A stretch of 64,000 nt of DNA, taken from assembly GCA_017405965.1 (NCBI GenBank), contig JAFQZK010000005.1:62001-126000 (forward strand). The letters run 5' to 3'. A program made the position numbers and the translations under genes. The notes under the pieces were generated by a model. It did not search any database. It was not told the origin of the DNA and saw only the letters and a program-made list of their open reading frames with translations. The stretch's first letter is position 1. The number at the start of each line of letters is the position of its first letter. The DNA is from Muribaculaceae bacterium (GTDB lineage: Bacteria > Bacteroidota > Bacteroidia > Bacteroidales > Muribaculaceae). Shown here piece after piece: positions 33,528 to 42,554 of this stretch.

Positions 33528-35279
33528 TTACTTGATAACCTTGGTGGCAATGGTGGTGCCGTCGGTGTAGGTGGTGATCATGATGGTCAGACCATTAGCC
33601 TCCTGCATCTCCTGGCCGGCAGCGTTGAAGTAGCGTACGCCAGCAACAGTCTTGCCATCCATGAGCTCATCAAGCTCGGTGTAGGTACCGCGAGAGATCT
33701 GCATGTACATCTTGCCGGTCTCGGGATCGATAACGATACCGATTACATAGTTGCGGCCAACAGGAATGTTCCACATGTTCTCGTTCTCGTTCAGCGGGTT
33801 CTCGTTAGCATTGCCGTAAACGGGGGTCATGTTCTCCTCGAGTGCACCGTAGCGAACACCGTCAACCATGAAGTAGAAGGGAACGAGGGGACGCTCGTCG
33901 TCGCTCATGCTGGGGTGACCACCGAAGATCGAGTAGCGCAGAGCCACGTTGGTCTGGTAGCCGCTGGGATCCTCAGGATTGGCGTTCTCCAACTTGAACC
34001 ACATCTCGTTACCCTCCTTGTCAAACATTACCAACCAGTAACCTACGCTGTGATCCTCGGGATCCGGAGGAGTGATGGTCTCCTTAGCGGGAATTACGAT
34101 GGTCTCGGTAGCAACATCGCTGATGAGCATGCCCTCGGCCTGTGCGGTAGCGGTAACAACGATGGTTACATCCTCCTCACCACGCTCGATGGTGTAGGGG
34201 TTCTCAACCAGTTCACCGTTTACATAGAGGAGCACCTCACCCTCACCGGTAGCGGTGATGATGACAGCATCGTCGTTGATTTCCCAAGAGATTACGGGAG
34301 CGGGAGTGGGGGTGGGCACGGGAGCCTCGTTCTCATCAATAGTGAAGAAGAAGCCACCAGGCATGCTGTCCTTGAAGCCTTCTTTCTTGGCAACGGCAGT
34401 TACCTGATAAGTACCTGCACCCTCGACAACGAAGCTGTAGTTATCACCAGTGAAGTTACCCTCGCCAATGAAAACTCCATCGCAGTAAACCTGATAGTAA
34501 ACAGTTGCATCGGGCTCGTTGTTGTTCAGGGTGATAGTAGCCTGCTCGAGGCCGGTGATAGCGTAACTGCCATCAGGAGCCTGGCACTGCTCGGTGGGAT
34601 CGATGTCATCATCCATCTCAACGAGGCACTGCACACTCAGGTAATAGTTGTATTCCTGAGAGAAATACTGCTGGTGCCAATAATCACCGGTGTACAGCCA
34701 CAGGCTGTAGTCATGCATTTCCTCATCGGAAATCATGTCCGATACGCCCATGCAGTAATTACCCTCGTCCTCAAAACTGGGTTGAATCATGTAGTAGCCG
34801 ATCAGCAGATAGGTATCCTCGTCGGTGTCGATAGTGTAGGGGGTGGGCACATCGATGATATTCCATCCCAAATCAGCATTCACATCGCAATCCCACTGGG
34901 TAAATTCGCTGATGTCATAAAATTCGCCCCACGAGTCCACCTTGCAGGTAGCTACGAAAACGCCATTGACTTTTACAGGCTTGGTGAATCCCAACTTGAA
35001 GGCTGTGATTTTGCCGCCTTGGAAATCGGCCAATTTCTCGGGCCACAGAGATATACCCACTGCGCATTGGGTGCCTTCGGCAACACCACTTTGAAATCCG
35101 AATTGGATTTCTGGGTTAATGTAGTCGTGGCTGTACAAGCCCAGGAAGTTCTGGGTGCTTCTAAGGGTGAAGTCCTGTGTGTTGCTGGGCAGTGCAACGG
35201 GGGACTTAACGAAAGAGAGTTGTGCACTCATGGTCATTGCCGTGAAGAGTGCCGCCAATGTAAAAAGTAGTTTCTTCAT
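33528..35279 (-). CDS. Secreted protein with type-IX-like C-terminal tail
   Basis: A 583-residue exported protein of unknown role. The ATG at 35279 gives MKKLLFTLAALFTAMTMSAQ, a clean signal peptide; a longer frame start at 35333 would put 18 residues before it. The first half (about 20-225) has no family I recognise. The middle carries Ig/Y_Y_Y-like or chitobiase-like pieces (ITGLEQATITLNNNEPDA; VYYQVYCDGVFIGEG) and a short Pro-Thr linker (APVPTPTPAPV, about 335). The C-terminal about 48 residues (GKTVAGVRYFNAAGQEM... TKVIK) are nearly identical to the tails of the proteins at 25197 and 50055 and look like a type IX sorting domain. Probably surface-attached or released. Confidence 0.72.
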   Translation of the reverse strand: MKKLLFTLAALFTAMTMSAQLSFVKSPVALPSNTQDFTLRSTQNFLGLYSHDYINPEIQFGFQSGVAEGTQCAVGISLWPEKLADFQGGKITAFKLGFTKPVKVNGVFVATCKVDSWGEFYDISEFTQWDCDVNADLGWNIIDVPTPYTIDTDEDTYLLIGYYMIQPSFEDEGNYCMGVSDMISDEEMHDYSLWLYTGDYWHQQYFSQEYNYYLSVQCLVEMDDDIDPTEQCQAPDGSYAITGLEQATITLNNNEPDATVYYQVYCDGVFIGEGNFTGDNYSFVVEGAGTYQVTAVAKKEGFKDSMPGGFFFTIDENEAPVPTPTPAPVISWEINDDAVIITATGEGEVLLYVNGELVENPYTIERGEEDVTIVVTATAQAEGMLISDVATETIVIPAKETITPPDPEDHSVGYWLVMFDKEGNEMWFKLENANPEDPSGYQTNVALRYSIFGGHPSMSDDERPLVPFYFMVDGVRYGALEENMTPVYGNANENPLNENENMWNIPVGRNYVIGIVIDPETGKMYMQISRGTYTELDELMDGKTVAGVRYFNAAGQEMQEANGLTIMITTYTDGTTIATKVIK

Positions 35280-35330
35280 AATAAAAGAATTAAAAAAGTT
35301 AATAAATAAAGTATGAATTCCAGTTAAATG

Positions 35331-35338
35331 CAAAATTA
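35331..35338 (-). promoter_or_regulatory. -7 promoter element of the 33528-35279 gene
   Basis: On the minus strand TAATTTTG (plus CAAAATTA) fits TAnnTTTG, 52 bases before the preferred start. This placement also supports the ATG at 35279 over one at 35333, which would leave almost no leader. Confidence 0.55.
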
Positions 35339-35488
35339 CTCATTATTTACGATAGAGCCTCTTTTCTTTGATGTTTAACATTTATTTAACATTGTCTAGC
35401 GGTTCTCATTTTGAGGATAAAGTTCAAATTCGGCGCGCACCGTTGGCAATAAATGCTGCTTTTGGCTCGCCCATGTGTTTCTTTTTAT

Positions 35489-35496
35489 TACCTTTG
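35489..35496 (+). promoter_or_regulatory. -7 promoter element of ruvC
   Basis: TACCTTTG fits TAnnTTTG and ends only 10 bases before the ruvC ATG at 35507, so the mRNA would be almost leaderless. A TTTG at 35461-35464 is 24 bases upstream, slightly too far. Confidence 0.5.
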
Positions 35497-35506
35497 CGCT
35501 GAGGAA

Positions 35507-36073
35507 ATGGAGAAGCAGTACGAGAATATCATCATCGGTATCGACCCGGGCACCAATGTCATGGGTTATGCCTTGTTGGGCGTCAACGGCAAGAAACCGG
35601 AGCTCATTGTCATGGGCGTGCTGCAACTCAACCGCATGGAGGACCACTACATGCGACTGCGGCACATCTACGAGCGCGTGAGCGGCGTCATCGATGAATA
35701 TATGCCCGACGAGATGGCTATCGAGGCACCGTTCTACGGCAAGAATGTGCAGTCGATGCTCAAGCTGGGACGCGCCCAGGGTGTGGCGATGGTCGCCGCC
35801 CTCAACCGCGAGATACCCATCACCGAGTATGAGCCCCGCAAAATCAAGATGGCCATTACCGGCAACGGCGCGGCCAGCAAGGAACAGGTGGCACTGATGC
35901 TGCAGAAGACGCTGAACCTTGACGCTGCCCAGATGCCCGCCCTGCTCGACGCCACCGACGCCCTGGCAGCCGCCCTGTGCCACTTCTACGAGCGTAACAA
36001 GCCCTTCACCGGCAAGGGCACCAAATCCTGGAAATCCTTCATCGCCCAGCACCCCGACCGCGTGAAGAAATAA
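35507..36073 (+). CDS. ruvC: Holliday junction resolvase RuvC
   Basis: A 188-residue RNase-H-fold nuclease that resolves Holliday junctions with RuvAB. All four acidic residues of the active site can be placed: Asp13 (GIDPGTN), Glu73 (AIEAPF), Asp148 and Asp151 (LLDATDAL). The ATG at 35507 gives the standard N-terminus; a frame extension to 35453 is open but would translate the promoter. The C-terminus has a Lys-rich extension beyond the E. coli length (173), common in Bacteroidota. It stands alone between two minus-strand secreted-protein genes and shares a bidirectional terminator with the LRR gene. Confidence 0.95.
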   Translation: MEKQYENIIIGIDPGTNVMGYALLGVNGKKPELIVMGVLQLNRMEDHYMRLRHIYERVSGVIDEYMPDEMAIEAPFYGKNVQSMLKLGRAQGVAMVAALNREIPITEYEPRKIKMAITGNGAASKEQVALMLQKTLNLDAAQMPALLDATDALAAALCHFYERNKPFTGKGTKSWKSFIAQHPDRVKK

Positions 36074-36107
36074 AAAAAGACTGACCTGAATTGGCCAGTC
36101 TTTTTTT
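36072..36107. terminator. Bidirectional terminator between ruvC and LRR gene
   Basis: A run of A plus GACTG (36072-36083) pairs with CAGTC plus a run of T (36096-36107); inner ACC/GGC adds pairing. It serves both convergent genes. Confidence 0.85.
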
Positions 36108-36123
36108 ATTGTGGAATTCATTT

Positions 36124-38697
36124 TTATTGCTGCATCGAGAGGATGTCGCTGATGAGCATGGTGACGTCGCTGACGTCCACCTTGCCGTCGCAGTTGAAGT
36201 CGGCCTCGGGCGGGAACTCGGTAGTTCCATCGCTGCTCATGATCAAGTTGATGAGCATGGTGACATCGGTCACGCCCAACACGCCGTCACCGCTCAGGTC
36301 GCCAGGCAGCACGGCGTCGGAGTCCATCTCGACGATGTTGCCGAAGAACCTTCTCCAGTTGTTGTAGAGACGATAGTCGGCCAATGTGCCTTTGGGCACA
36401 TGCAGCGTGCGGAGTTCGGTGTTATAAGGATAACGCTGATAGGTGTTCTGATGGATAGATACCTCCAACGGATTGGTGATATAAGTGTAAACGTCGTTCT
36501 GCACCGAGCAACCGATGAACGCTTCCCGGCCGATGACAAAGGCCGAATTGGGGATTGTGGTGCGGGTCATGGCTGAACAGCCACTGAATGCACCGTCGCC
36601 GATGAAATTGACGCCTTCGGGTATGGCAATTGAGGTGAGTCCTTTACAGCCCTTGAATGCGGCTCCCTTGATGGTTCTGAGCGAGTTGGGGAGGGTGACG
36701 CTGGTCATCGTGCTGCAGTTGAGGAATGTCTGGCTCTCTATCACAGTGACGCCTTCAGGTATGGCGATGCGGGTCAAAGCTGCACAACCATAGAAGGCCT
36801 TCTCGCCGATAGTTGTGGCCGAGGGGATGATGACGTGACCCAAAGCTGAGCAGCCATAGAACGCGTTGTTGCCGATGGTTTCCAGCGAATGGGGCAGGGC
36901 AATGCCGGTCAACGCACTGCAATTATAAAAAGTGTTGGGTTCAATTGTCGTGACACCTTCAGGAATGTTGATGCTGGTCAGGCCCGTACAGCCATAGAAA
37001 GCTTTTTCGCCAATGTTCGTTACTGTGTTGGGCAGGGTGATTTTGGCTAAGGCTGTTTTACCGGTAAACGCCTGGATGGCGATGACCGTTGTCCCGTCCC
37101 TCAGTGCGATGGTCGTATCGGCAGGCATCGTGCCCTTGTAACCGCATGCTATTGTACCGGCATAAACCACCCCGTCGGGCAGATTGTTGTACCATTTGCT
37201 CTTTACAAACGCGTCTTTACCGACCGAGGTCACGGAGCTGGGCAAGTCGAACTCATCCATCCTGTTGCAGAAGTAGAAGGCCTCCTGGCCGATGGTTGTC
37301 AGGGAACTCGGGAATGTGATGTTTTTCAACCAAGTGCAGCCGTGGAAGGCTCTATAGCCGATGGCCTTGAGAGAACTGGGGAAGGTCACATTGATCAACT
37401 CACTGTGATTAAAGAACGCATTGGCGGCAATTCCTGTCGTGCCGTCCCTCAGTGTGATGGATGTGTCATAGGGCATGGAACCCTTGTAGGTGTAAAGTAC
37501 CGATCCCACATACACCACTCCGTTAGGTTGATTGTTGTACCACTTGGTGCCCTCGAACGCGTTTTCATTGATAAGGCAAACCGAGCTGGGGAGATTGATG
37601 GTGGACAACTGAGAACATCCCTCGAACGCCGATGAGCCGATGGTGGTGACGGTGTTGGGAACGGTGATGCTTTTCAGGCCGGTGCAACCGTAGAACGCCT
37701 GGTATCCAATCGAGGTGATGCCCGCGGGGATGGTGACGTCGGTCAGGGCGGTCAGTTCCGAAAACAGGTATGAAGGAATGCTCTTCATGGAACTGGAGAG
37801 CGTGACATGGGTCAGCGAGGTGCAGCCTTCAAATGCTTTGCCGTCGATTGTTCTAACAGAATTGGGGATGGTGACGTTTTTAAGACTGGTGCAGCCCTTG
37901 AATGTGTAATAGGGAATGTCGGTCAGCGAGTTGGAGAGCGTGACATCGGTGAGGCTACGGCAGCCGTAGAACGCCAGGGAGCCCATCTCGGTCACCGAGT
38001 TGGGCATATACACACTCTGGAGCTCATAACAGTTATAGAACATGTTGTGTCCGATGAACTTGACCGAGTCGGGGATGGTGATGGTCGGCATGCTGATGCA
38101 CCCCGAAAACGCCATGTGATTGATGATCTTGACCGTTTGCGGGATGCTGACGCTGGTCATGCTCGTGCATGCCGAGAATGCCTCGGCATCGATGATGGTG
38201 ACACCCTCGGGGATGGTGGCGCTGAGCAGGCTCCGGCAATTTAAGAATGCACCTTCTCCAATGATTTGCAGCGAAGGACCGAAGGTGACACTTTCCAAGT
38301 AGTTGCAATTTGCGAATGAGCGCCCTTCAAGCACCTTGACCGATTTGCCGATGACGGCGCTTTTCAGTCCGTTGCAACTCTGGAATGCGTTATAACCGAC
38401 TGCTGTGATAGAGTCGCCGATGACAATACTGGTCAGCCGTGAGCAGCTGTTAAAGGCGTTGTAGTCGATATAAGTGACAGGATAGGTGATTCCGTTATAG
38501 GTAACAGTGGCAGGGATGACGACGTCACCAATATAGTCATCGTTATAGGTGTTGTAATCGGCGCCCTTGTAGGTCACAGTGGCTTCGTCGCCGTTGATGT
38601 TGTAGTAGATGCCGTCGACCTCAAAGTCGTGGGCCATGGCAGTCGCCGGCAACAGTAGAGCAAGCACAGACAGTAAGCAAGCAGAGACATGTTTCAT
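36124..38697 (-). CDS. BspA-type leucine-rich repeat surface protein with dockerin-like tail
   Basis: An 857-residue exported protein. A signal peptide (about 1-22) and a short domain ending TVTYNGITYPVTYID are followed by more than 25 LRR_5 repeats of about 23 residues, of the pattern IGxxAFxxCxxLxxVxIPxSV, as in Treponema/Bacteroides BspA proteins that bind host matrix or other bacteria. Two repeats are interrupted by a KWYNNxPDGVVYxG segment and a RDGTTxIAxxAF unit. The last about 60 residues are a dockerin-like pair (GDLSGDGVLGVTDVTMLIN and FNCDGKVDVSDVTMLIS). No transmembrane anchor is seen. Adhesion or cell contact is inferred from the family. Confidence 0.88.
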   Translation of the reverse strand: MKHVSACLLSVLALLLPATAMAHDFEVDGIYYNINGDEATVTYKGADYNTYNDDYIGDVVIPATVTYNGITYPVTYIDYNAFNSCSRLTSIVIGDSITAVGYNAFQSCNGLKSAVIGKSVKVLEGRSFANCNYLESVTFGPSLQIIGEGAFLNCRSLLSATIPEGVTIIDAEAFSACTSMTSVSIPQTVKIINHMAFSGCISMPTITIPDSVKFIGHNMFYNCYELQSVYMPNSVTEMGSLAFYGCRSLTDVTLSNSLTDIPYYTFKGCTSLKNVTIPNSVRTIDGKAFEGCTSLTHVTLSSSMKSIPSYLFSELTALTDVTIPAGITSIGYQAFYGCTGLKSITVPNTVTTIGSSAFEGCSQLSTINLPSSVCLINENAFEGTKWYNNQPNGVVYVGSVLYTYKGSMPYDTSITLRDGTTGIAANAFFNHSELINVTFPSSLKAIGYRAFHGCTWLKNITFPSSLTTIGQEAFYFCNRMDEFDLPSSVTSVGKDAFVKSKWYNNLPDGVVYAGTIACGYKGTMPADTTIALRDGTTVIAIQAFTGKTALAKITLPNTVTNIGEKAFYGCTGLTSINIPEGVTTIEPNTFYNCSALTGIALPHSLETIGNNAFYGCSALGHVIIPSATTIGEKAFYGCAALTRIAIPEGVTVIESQTFLNCSTMTSVTLPNSLRTIKGAAFKGCKGLTSIAIPEGVNFIGDGAFSGCSAMTRTTIPNSAFVIGREAFIGCSVQNDVYTYITNPLEVSIHQNTYQRYPYNTELRTLHVPKGTLADYRLYNNWRRFFGNIVEMDSDAVLPGDLSGDGVLGVTDVTMLINLIMSSDGTTEFPPEADFNCDGKVDVSDVTMLISDILSMQQ

Positions 38698-38743
38698 AAC
38701 AAGAGAAGGTTTTAAGGATTAATAATACTTTAATTTCCAGTTG

Positions 38744-38774
38744 CAAAAATAATAATAAATTGTTGAACGGCAAA
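38744..38774 (-). promoter_or_regulatory. Promoter of the LRR gene at 36124-38697
   Basis: Read on the minus strand: TTTG (plus CAAA 38771-38774), 19 bases, then TATTTTTG (plus CAAAAATA 38744-38751). This is an exact match to the Bacteroidota primary promoter, about 47 bases before the start codon. Confidence 0.8.
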
Positions 38775-38867
38775 AGGCGTTGACCGATTTGTTCGTTTTT
38801 TCAGTTTTGAGGTTGACCAAGCGCAAAGCTGATTTTTTGATTGTTAATAAAATCTTGTTCAAGTTTG

Positions 38868-38898
38868 TTTGCGGGGTGGAAAATAATGACTACCTTTG
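38868..38898 (+). promoter_or_regulatory. Promoter of the Oar-like receptor operon
   Basis: TTTG (38868-38871), 19 bases, TACCTTTG (38891-38898): an exact Bacteroidota consensus promoter. Transcription would start near 38905, giving a leader of about 250 bases before the ATG at 39157. Confidence 0.85.
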
Positions 38899-38904
38899 CA
38901 GCGA

Positions 38905-39156
38905 TATTTGAAGAGGTTTTATTATTAATGTCAATTCATAACATATTTGGCAAACCTTTCAGGATAGTATCTTGTAGCGGTGAGGCGGTAAGCCTGTTTT
39001 ATAAACCGTTGCAAGAGAGTCCTTTAAGCGACCTATGCGCCACAATGGATGGGGGAGACCCCACTAATGTGGCGCAAATCATTTTTAAAAACGAATAAAA
39101 CAAATCAATTTTTTAATAATTCATCATTTTTTCATCAATTAAAACAAATCATTTGT
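38905..39156 (+). ncRNA. Structured 5' leader, candidate cis-regulatory RNA
   Basis: No gene is supported in the leader. Several stems can be drawn: AGGTTT (38914-38919) with AAACCT (38952-38957); a nine-pair stem allowing G-U between TGTAGCGGT and ACCGTTGCA (about 38973-39013) with an inner GGC/GCC hairpin; and TGCGCCACA (39036-39044) with TGTGGCGCA (39068-39076) enclosing GGGG/CCCC (39051-39062). I do not recognise a known riboswitch class. It is followed by an AT-rich stretch up to the start codon. Function as a control RNA is inference. Confidence 0.45.
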
Positions 39157-42100
39157 ATGTTGAGAACAGTTAAGCTTTTGGCATTAGTGGCAATGTTCTT
39201 TGTGGCATTGGCATCGAGTGCCCAGGTGACGACCTCGGCGTTGTCGGGTGTTGTGACCGATGAAAACCAGCAGGCGATGATTGGCGCCACGATTACTGCG
39301 TTGCACACGCCCTCGGGCACCAAGTACAACGCCGTGACCAACATCGATGGACGTTACACCATCCAAGGTATGCGCCCCGGTGGCCCTTACACCGTGTCGG
39401 TGAGCTACATCGGCTATGAGCCTCGTAGCGTAGAAGGCATCCAGTTGCAACTGGCCGAGACCTCAAACCTGGACTTCGACCTGAGCGTTGACGCCAACGC
39501 CCTTGGTGAGGTTGTGGTTACTGCTGCTGCTACCAAGTTCCGCGCCGAGAAGACCGGTGCCGCCACGAACATCAACAGCACGCAGATCAGCAACCTGCCC
39601 ACCGTTACCCGCAGCCTGACCGACATCACGCGTCTGTCGCCCTACGGCGGTAACGGCATGAGCTTCGCCGGTACCGATGGCCGTACCGCCAACTTCACCG
39701 TTGACGGTGCCAACTTCAACAACAACTTCGGTCTGAGCGACGGTCTTCCCGGTGGTGGTAACCCCATCAGCATCGAGGCTATCGAGGAGATGCAGGTCGT
39801 TATCTCGCCCTACGACGTTCGTCAGACCAACTTCATCGGTGGTGGTGTGAACGCTATCACCAAGAGTGGTACCAACAAGTTCCGTGGCAGTGCCTACATC
39901 TTCCACCGCAACGAGAACCTGCGTGGTGACGTTGTTGATGGCACTCAGCTGGGCGCTGCAGCTCGTGAGAAGGACCGCGTGACTACCTACGGTGCAACCA
40001 TTGGTGGCCCGATCATTAAGGACAAGCTGTTCTTCTTTGTGAACGGTGAAATGACCAAGAAGCCGACTATCGTGAACACGATGGGTCCGTCGACCGATGG
40101 TGTTGCCGATGCCGAGCGTGGTATCTCGCGCACGACGTTTGCCGACCTGGAGCGTGTGAGCAATTTTGTCAAGAGCAAGTATGGCTATGACACTGGCTCA
40201 TGGACCAAGTTCCCCGCCGACGAGAACAACTATAAGATTCTTGCCCGCATCGACTGGAACATCACTCACGACCACCACCTGGCCCTGCGTTACAACTACA
40301 CCAAGAACCGCTACTGGAGCAATCCCAACGGTACTTCGATGGATGGTGGCACGCGTATGGCTAGCTACCGTGTATCACAGAATTCATTCTCCTTCGCCAA
40401 CTCAATGTATGGCATGGACAACCTGGTACACTCTTTCTCGTTTGACCTGAACAGCCGTTTGCGCGACAACCTGTCGAACCAGTTCCTGGCTACCTTCTCC
40501 AAGCTGGACGATATCCGTGCCAGCAACTCGAGCGAGTTCCCCTTCATCGACATCACGATGACCGATGAAAACGGTAACCGCGACAACTACATGGCTCTGG
40601 GTTATGAGCTGTTCACCTGGAACAACGCCGTTCACAACACCATCTGGAACCTGCGTGACGACGTGACCTGGTACTATGGTAACCACAAGATCATGGGTGG
40701 TCTGAGCTTTGAGCATCAGATGGCCGACAACCAGTACATGCGTAATGGTACGGGTTACTACCGCTACAACAGCGTTGACGACTTCATCAACGGTGCAACC
40801 CCCGAGGTTGTCTGCTTGACCTACGGTTACGGAAGCGAGACCAAGCCTGCTGCCCGCGTGCAGTTCAACAAGGCAGGTATCTACGCTCAGGACGAGTGGA
40901 ACATCAACAAGAACTTCAAGCTGACCTACGGTCTGCGTCTTGACGGTCTGTTCTTCAATAATGGTGACCTGCTCACCAACAATGCCATTCTGGCCCTCGA
41001 CTATTATGACAACAAGGGCAACGTTCGCCACATCGATACTGGCAAGTGGCCCAACAGCAACCTGATTGTTCAACCTCGCATTGGTTTCAACTGGGATGTA
41101 TTCGGTAACAAGAACCTCAGGGTTCGCGGTGGTACGGGCTTCTTCTCTGGCCGTCTGCCCCTGGTATTCTTCACCAATATGCCCACCAACGGCGGTCTTG
41201 TACAGTATCAGGCTCAGCTCAACGCCAACACCAAGGTTTGGGATGGCAAGTCCGGCACGCCCACCCGAGGCTTTGAGAACTACACTGGTGCCTACACTAC
41301 CGATGCCAACGGCAACCGTTACATCGACATGAGCCAGTTTGCTGGCGGTCTGGTTACTGAGAATGGCCAGGCTACTATCAATGCTCTGCGCAACATGCTC
41401 ATCGGCATGGGTTATCCCGAGAACGTGACCTCTGACATGGGTACTGTTCCCTCGGCTGTCAATGGCGTGGATCCCAAGTTCAAGATGCCGATGGTTTGGA
41501 AGACCTCGCTGGCTGTTGACTACAACATCCCCGTATCCTTCCCCTTCAGCATCACCATTGAGGGTATTTTCAACAAGAACATCAACGCTGCCAGCATCAG
41601 CGACTGGTCTATCCCCAGCGTGGGAGGCTTCGCCCGCTTCAACGGTGTTGACAACCGTCCCATCTATCCTGCCGGTTACCGCATGGGTACCAAGGCATTC
41701 ATGCTGGAGAACACCAGCCGCGGTTATGGTTGGATTGGCAACGTAACCCTGAATGCTGAGCCCACCGATTGGCTGACCTTGATGGCTGCTTACACCCACA
41801 CCGTACAGAAGGAGGTTACCGGTATGCCCGGTAGCGCTGCCGAGAGTGCCTTCACCTATGTTCCCACTATCGAGGGTCCCAACAACATCAAGCTGCACAA
41901 CTCGCAGTATGTTACTCCTGACCGTTTCATCCTGTCGGCTACCGGTCACGACCACAGCGGTAACCACTATGGCCTGATCTTTGAGACCTGGCGCGGCGGT
42001 TACAACTACTCCTACATGATGGCCAACGACATGAACGGCGACGGTTACAACTACGACGCTGTTTACATCCCCACCGACGAGCAGGTCGCTAATCGCGAGT

Positions 42101-42531
42101 TCCGCTTCGTTTCTAAGGATGACGAGACCCGCTTCATGGATTATGTACATGCCAACAGCTACCTGAAGAACAATCAGGGCAAGTATGCCGAGGCCTACAG
42201 CCTGTACAACCCCTGGGTTCATCGCATTGACTTGAGCTACAAGCATGACTTCTCGCTGAACGTGTGCGGTGCCAAGCACACCCTGCAGCTGCTCCTCGAC
42301 GTGAAGAACGTGCTGAACCTCTTCAACTCGAGCTGGGGCGTGAGCAAGTACCTCAACCCCGAGATCGGCAGCGATCCCCGCATCCTCAAGTATGAGGGCG
42401 TTGACGCTCAGGGCTATGCCACCTTCTCGACTCCGGGTTCGATTAGCGGCGACACCAAGACCTTCGTTCCCAACAAGAGCGTCGGTCAGTGCTGGAACGC
42501 TTCTATCGGTATCAAGTACATCTTCAACTAA
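39157..42531 (+). CDS. Oar-like TonB-dependent outer-membrane receptor
   Basis: A 1124-residue outer-membrane protein. A signal peptide (to about ASSAQ, residue 22) precedes a carboxypeptidase-regulatory-like domain (SGVVTDENQQAMIGATI... NIDGRYTIQGMRPGG), a plug (about 105-230, including GGGVNAITKSGTNKFRG) and a large barrel ending NASIGIKYIFN. This is the Oar-like layout, distinct from SusC: the plug carries the ITKSGTN box. The ATG at 39157 gives the clean signal peptide; longer frames up to 39049 would translate the structured leader. Oar-like receptors import or export unknown, sometimes large, ligands using TonB energy. The gene is followed after 23 bases by a surface lipoprotein gene, likely its partner. 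Confidence 0.9.
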   Translation: MLRTVKLLALVAMFFVALASSAQVTTSALSGVVTDENQQAMIGATITALHTPSGTKYNAVTNIDGRYTIQGMRPGGPYTVSVSYIGYEPRSVEGIQLQLAETSNLDFDLSVDANALGEVVVTAAATKFRAEKTGAATNINSTQISNLPTVTRSLTDITRLSPYGGNGMSFAGTDGRTANFTVDGANFNNNFGLSDGLPGGGNPISIEAIEEMQVVISPYDVRQTNFIGGGVNAITKSGTNKFRGSAYIFHRNENLRGDVVDGTQLGAAAREKDRVTTYGATIGGPIIKDKLFFFVNGEMTKKPTIVNTMGPSTDGVADAERGISRTTFADLERVSNFVKSKYGYDTGSWTKFPADENNYKILARIDWNITHDHHLALRYNYTKNRYWSNPNGTSMDGGTRMASYRVSQNSFSFANSMYGMDNLVHSFSFDLNSRLRDNLSNQFLATFSKLDDIRASNSSEFPFIDITMTDENGNRDNYMALGYELFTWNNAVHNTIWNLRDDVTWYYGNHKIMGGLSFEHQMADNQYMRNGTGYYRYNSVDDFINGATPEVVCLTYGYGSETKPAARVQFNKAGIYAQDEWNINKNFKLTYGLRLDGLFFNNGDLLTNNAILALDYYDNKGNVRHIDTGKWPNSNLIVQPRIGFNWDVFGNKNLRVRGGTGFFSGRLPLVFFTNMPTNGGLVQYQAQLNANTKVWDGKSGTPTRGFENYTGAYTTDANGNRYIDMSQFAGGLVTENGQATINALRNMLIGMGYPENVTSDMGTVPSAVNGVDPKFKMPMVWKTSLAVDYNIPVSFPFSITIEGIFNKNINAASISDWSIPSVGGFARFNGVDNRPIYPAGYRMGTKAFMLENTSRGYGWIGNVTLNAEPTDWLTLMAAYTHTVQKEVTGMPGSAAESAFTYVPTIEGPNNIKLHNSQYVTPDRFILSATGHDHSGNHYGLIFETWRGGYNYSYMMANDMNGDGYNYDAVYIPTDEQVANREFRFVSKDDETRFMDYVHANSYLKNNQGKYAEAYSLYNPWVHRIDLSYKHDFSLNVCGAKHTLQLLLDVKNVLNLFNSSWGVSKYLNPEIGSDPRILKYEGVDAQGYATFSTPGSISGDTKTFVPNKSVGQCWNASIGIKYIFN

Positions 42532-42554
42532 TTCCTAAAGACTCAGACAATATT

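Noticed and set aside
36124..38697. DNA repeat array
   Set aside because: The periodicity comes from protein-level LRR_5 repeats and is not an independent DNA repeat.
38905..39156. Cobalamin riboswitch, suggested by GGGGGAGACC
   Set aside because: The B12 box and the other conserved segments are missing; only a short similarity is present.
40402..42279. 625-codon minus-strand frame within the Oar receptor
   Set aside because: Antisense shadow, valine-rich and featureless, produced by the codon bias of the receptor gene.
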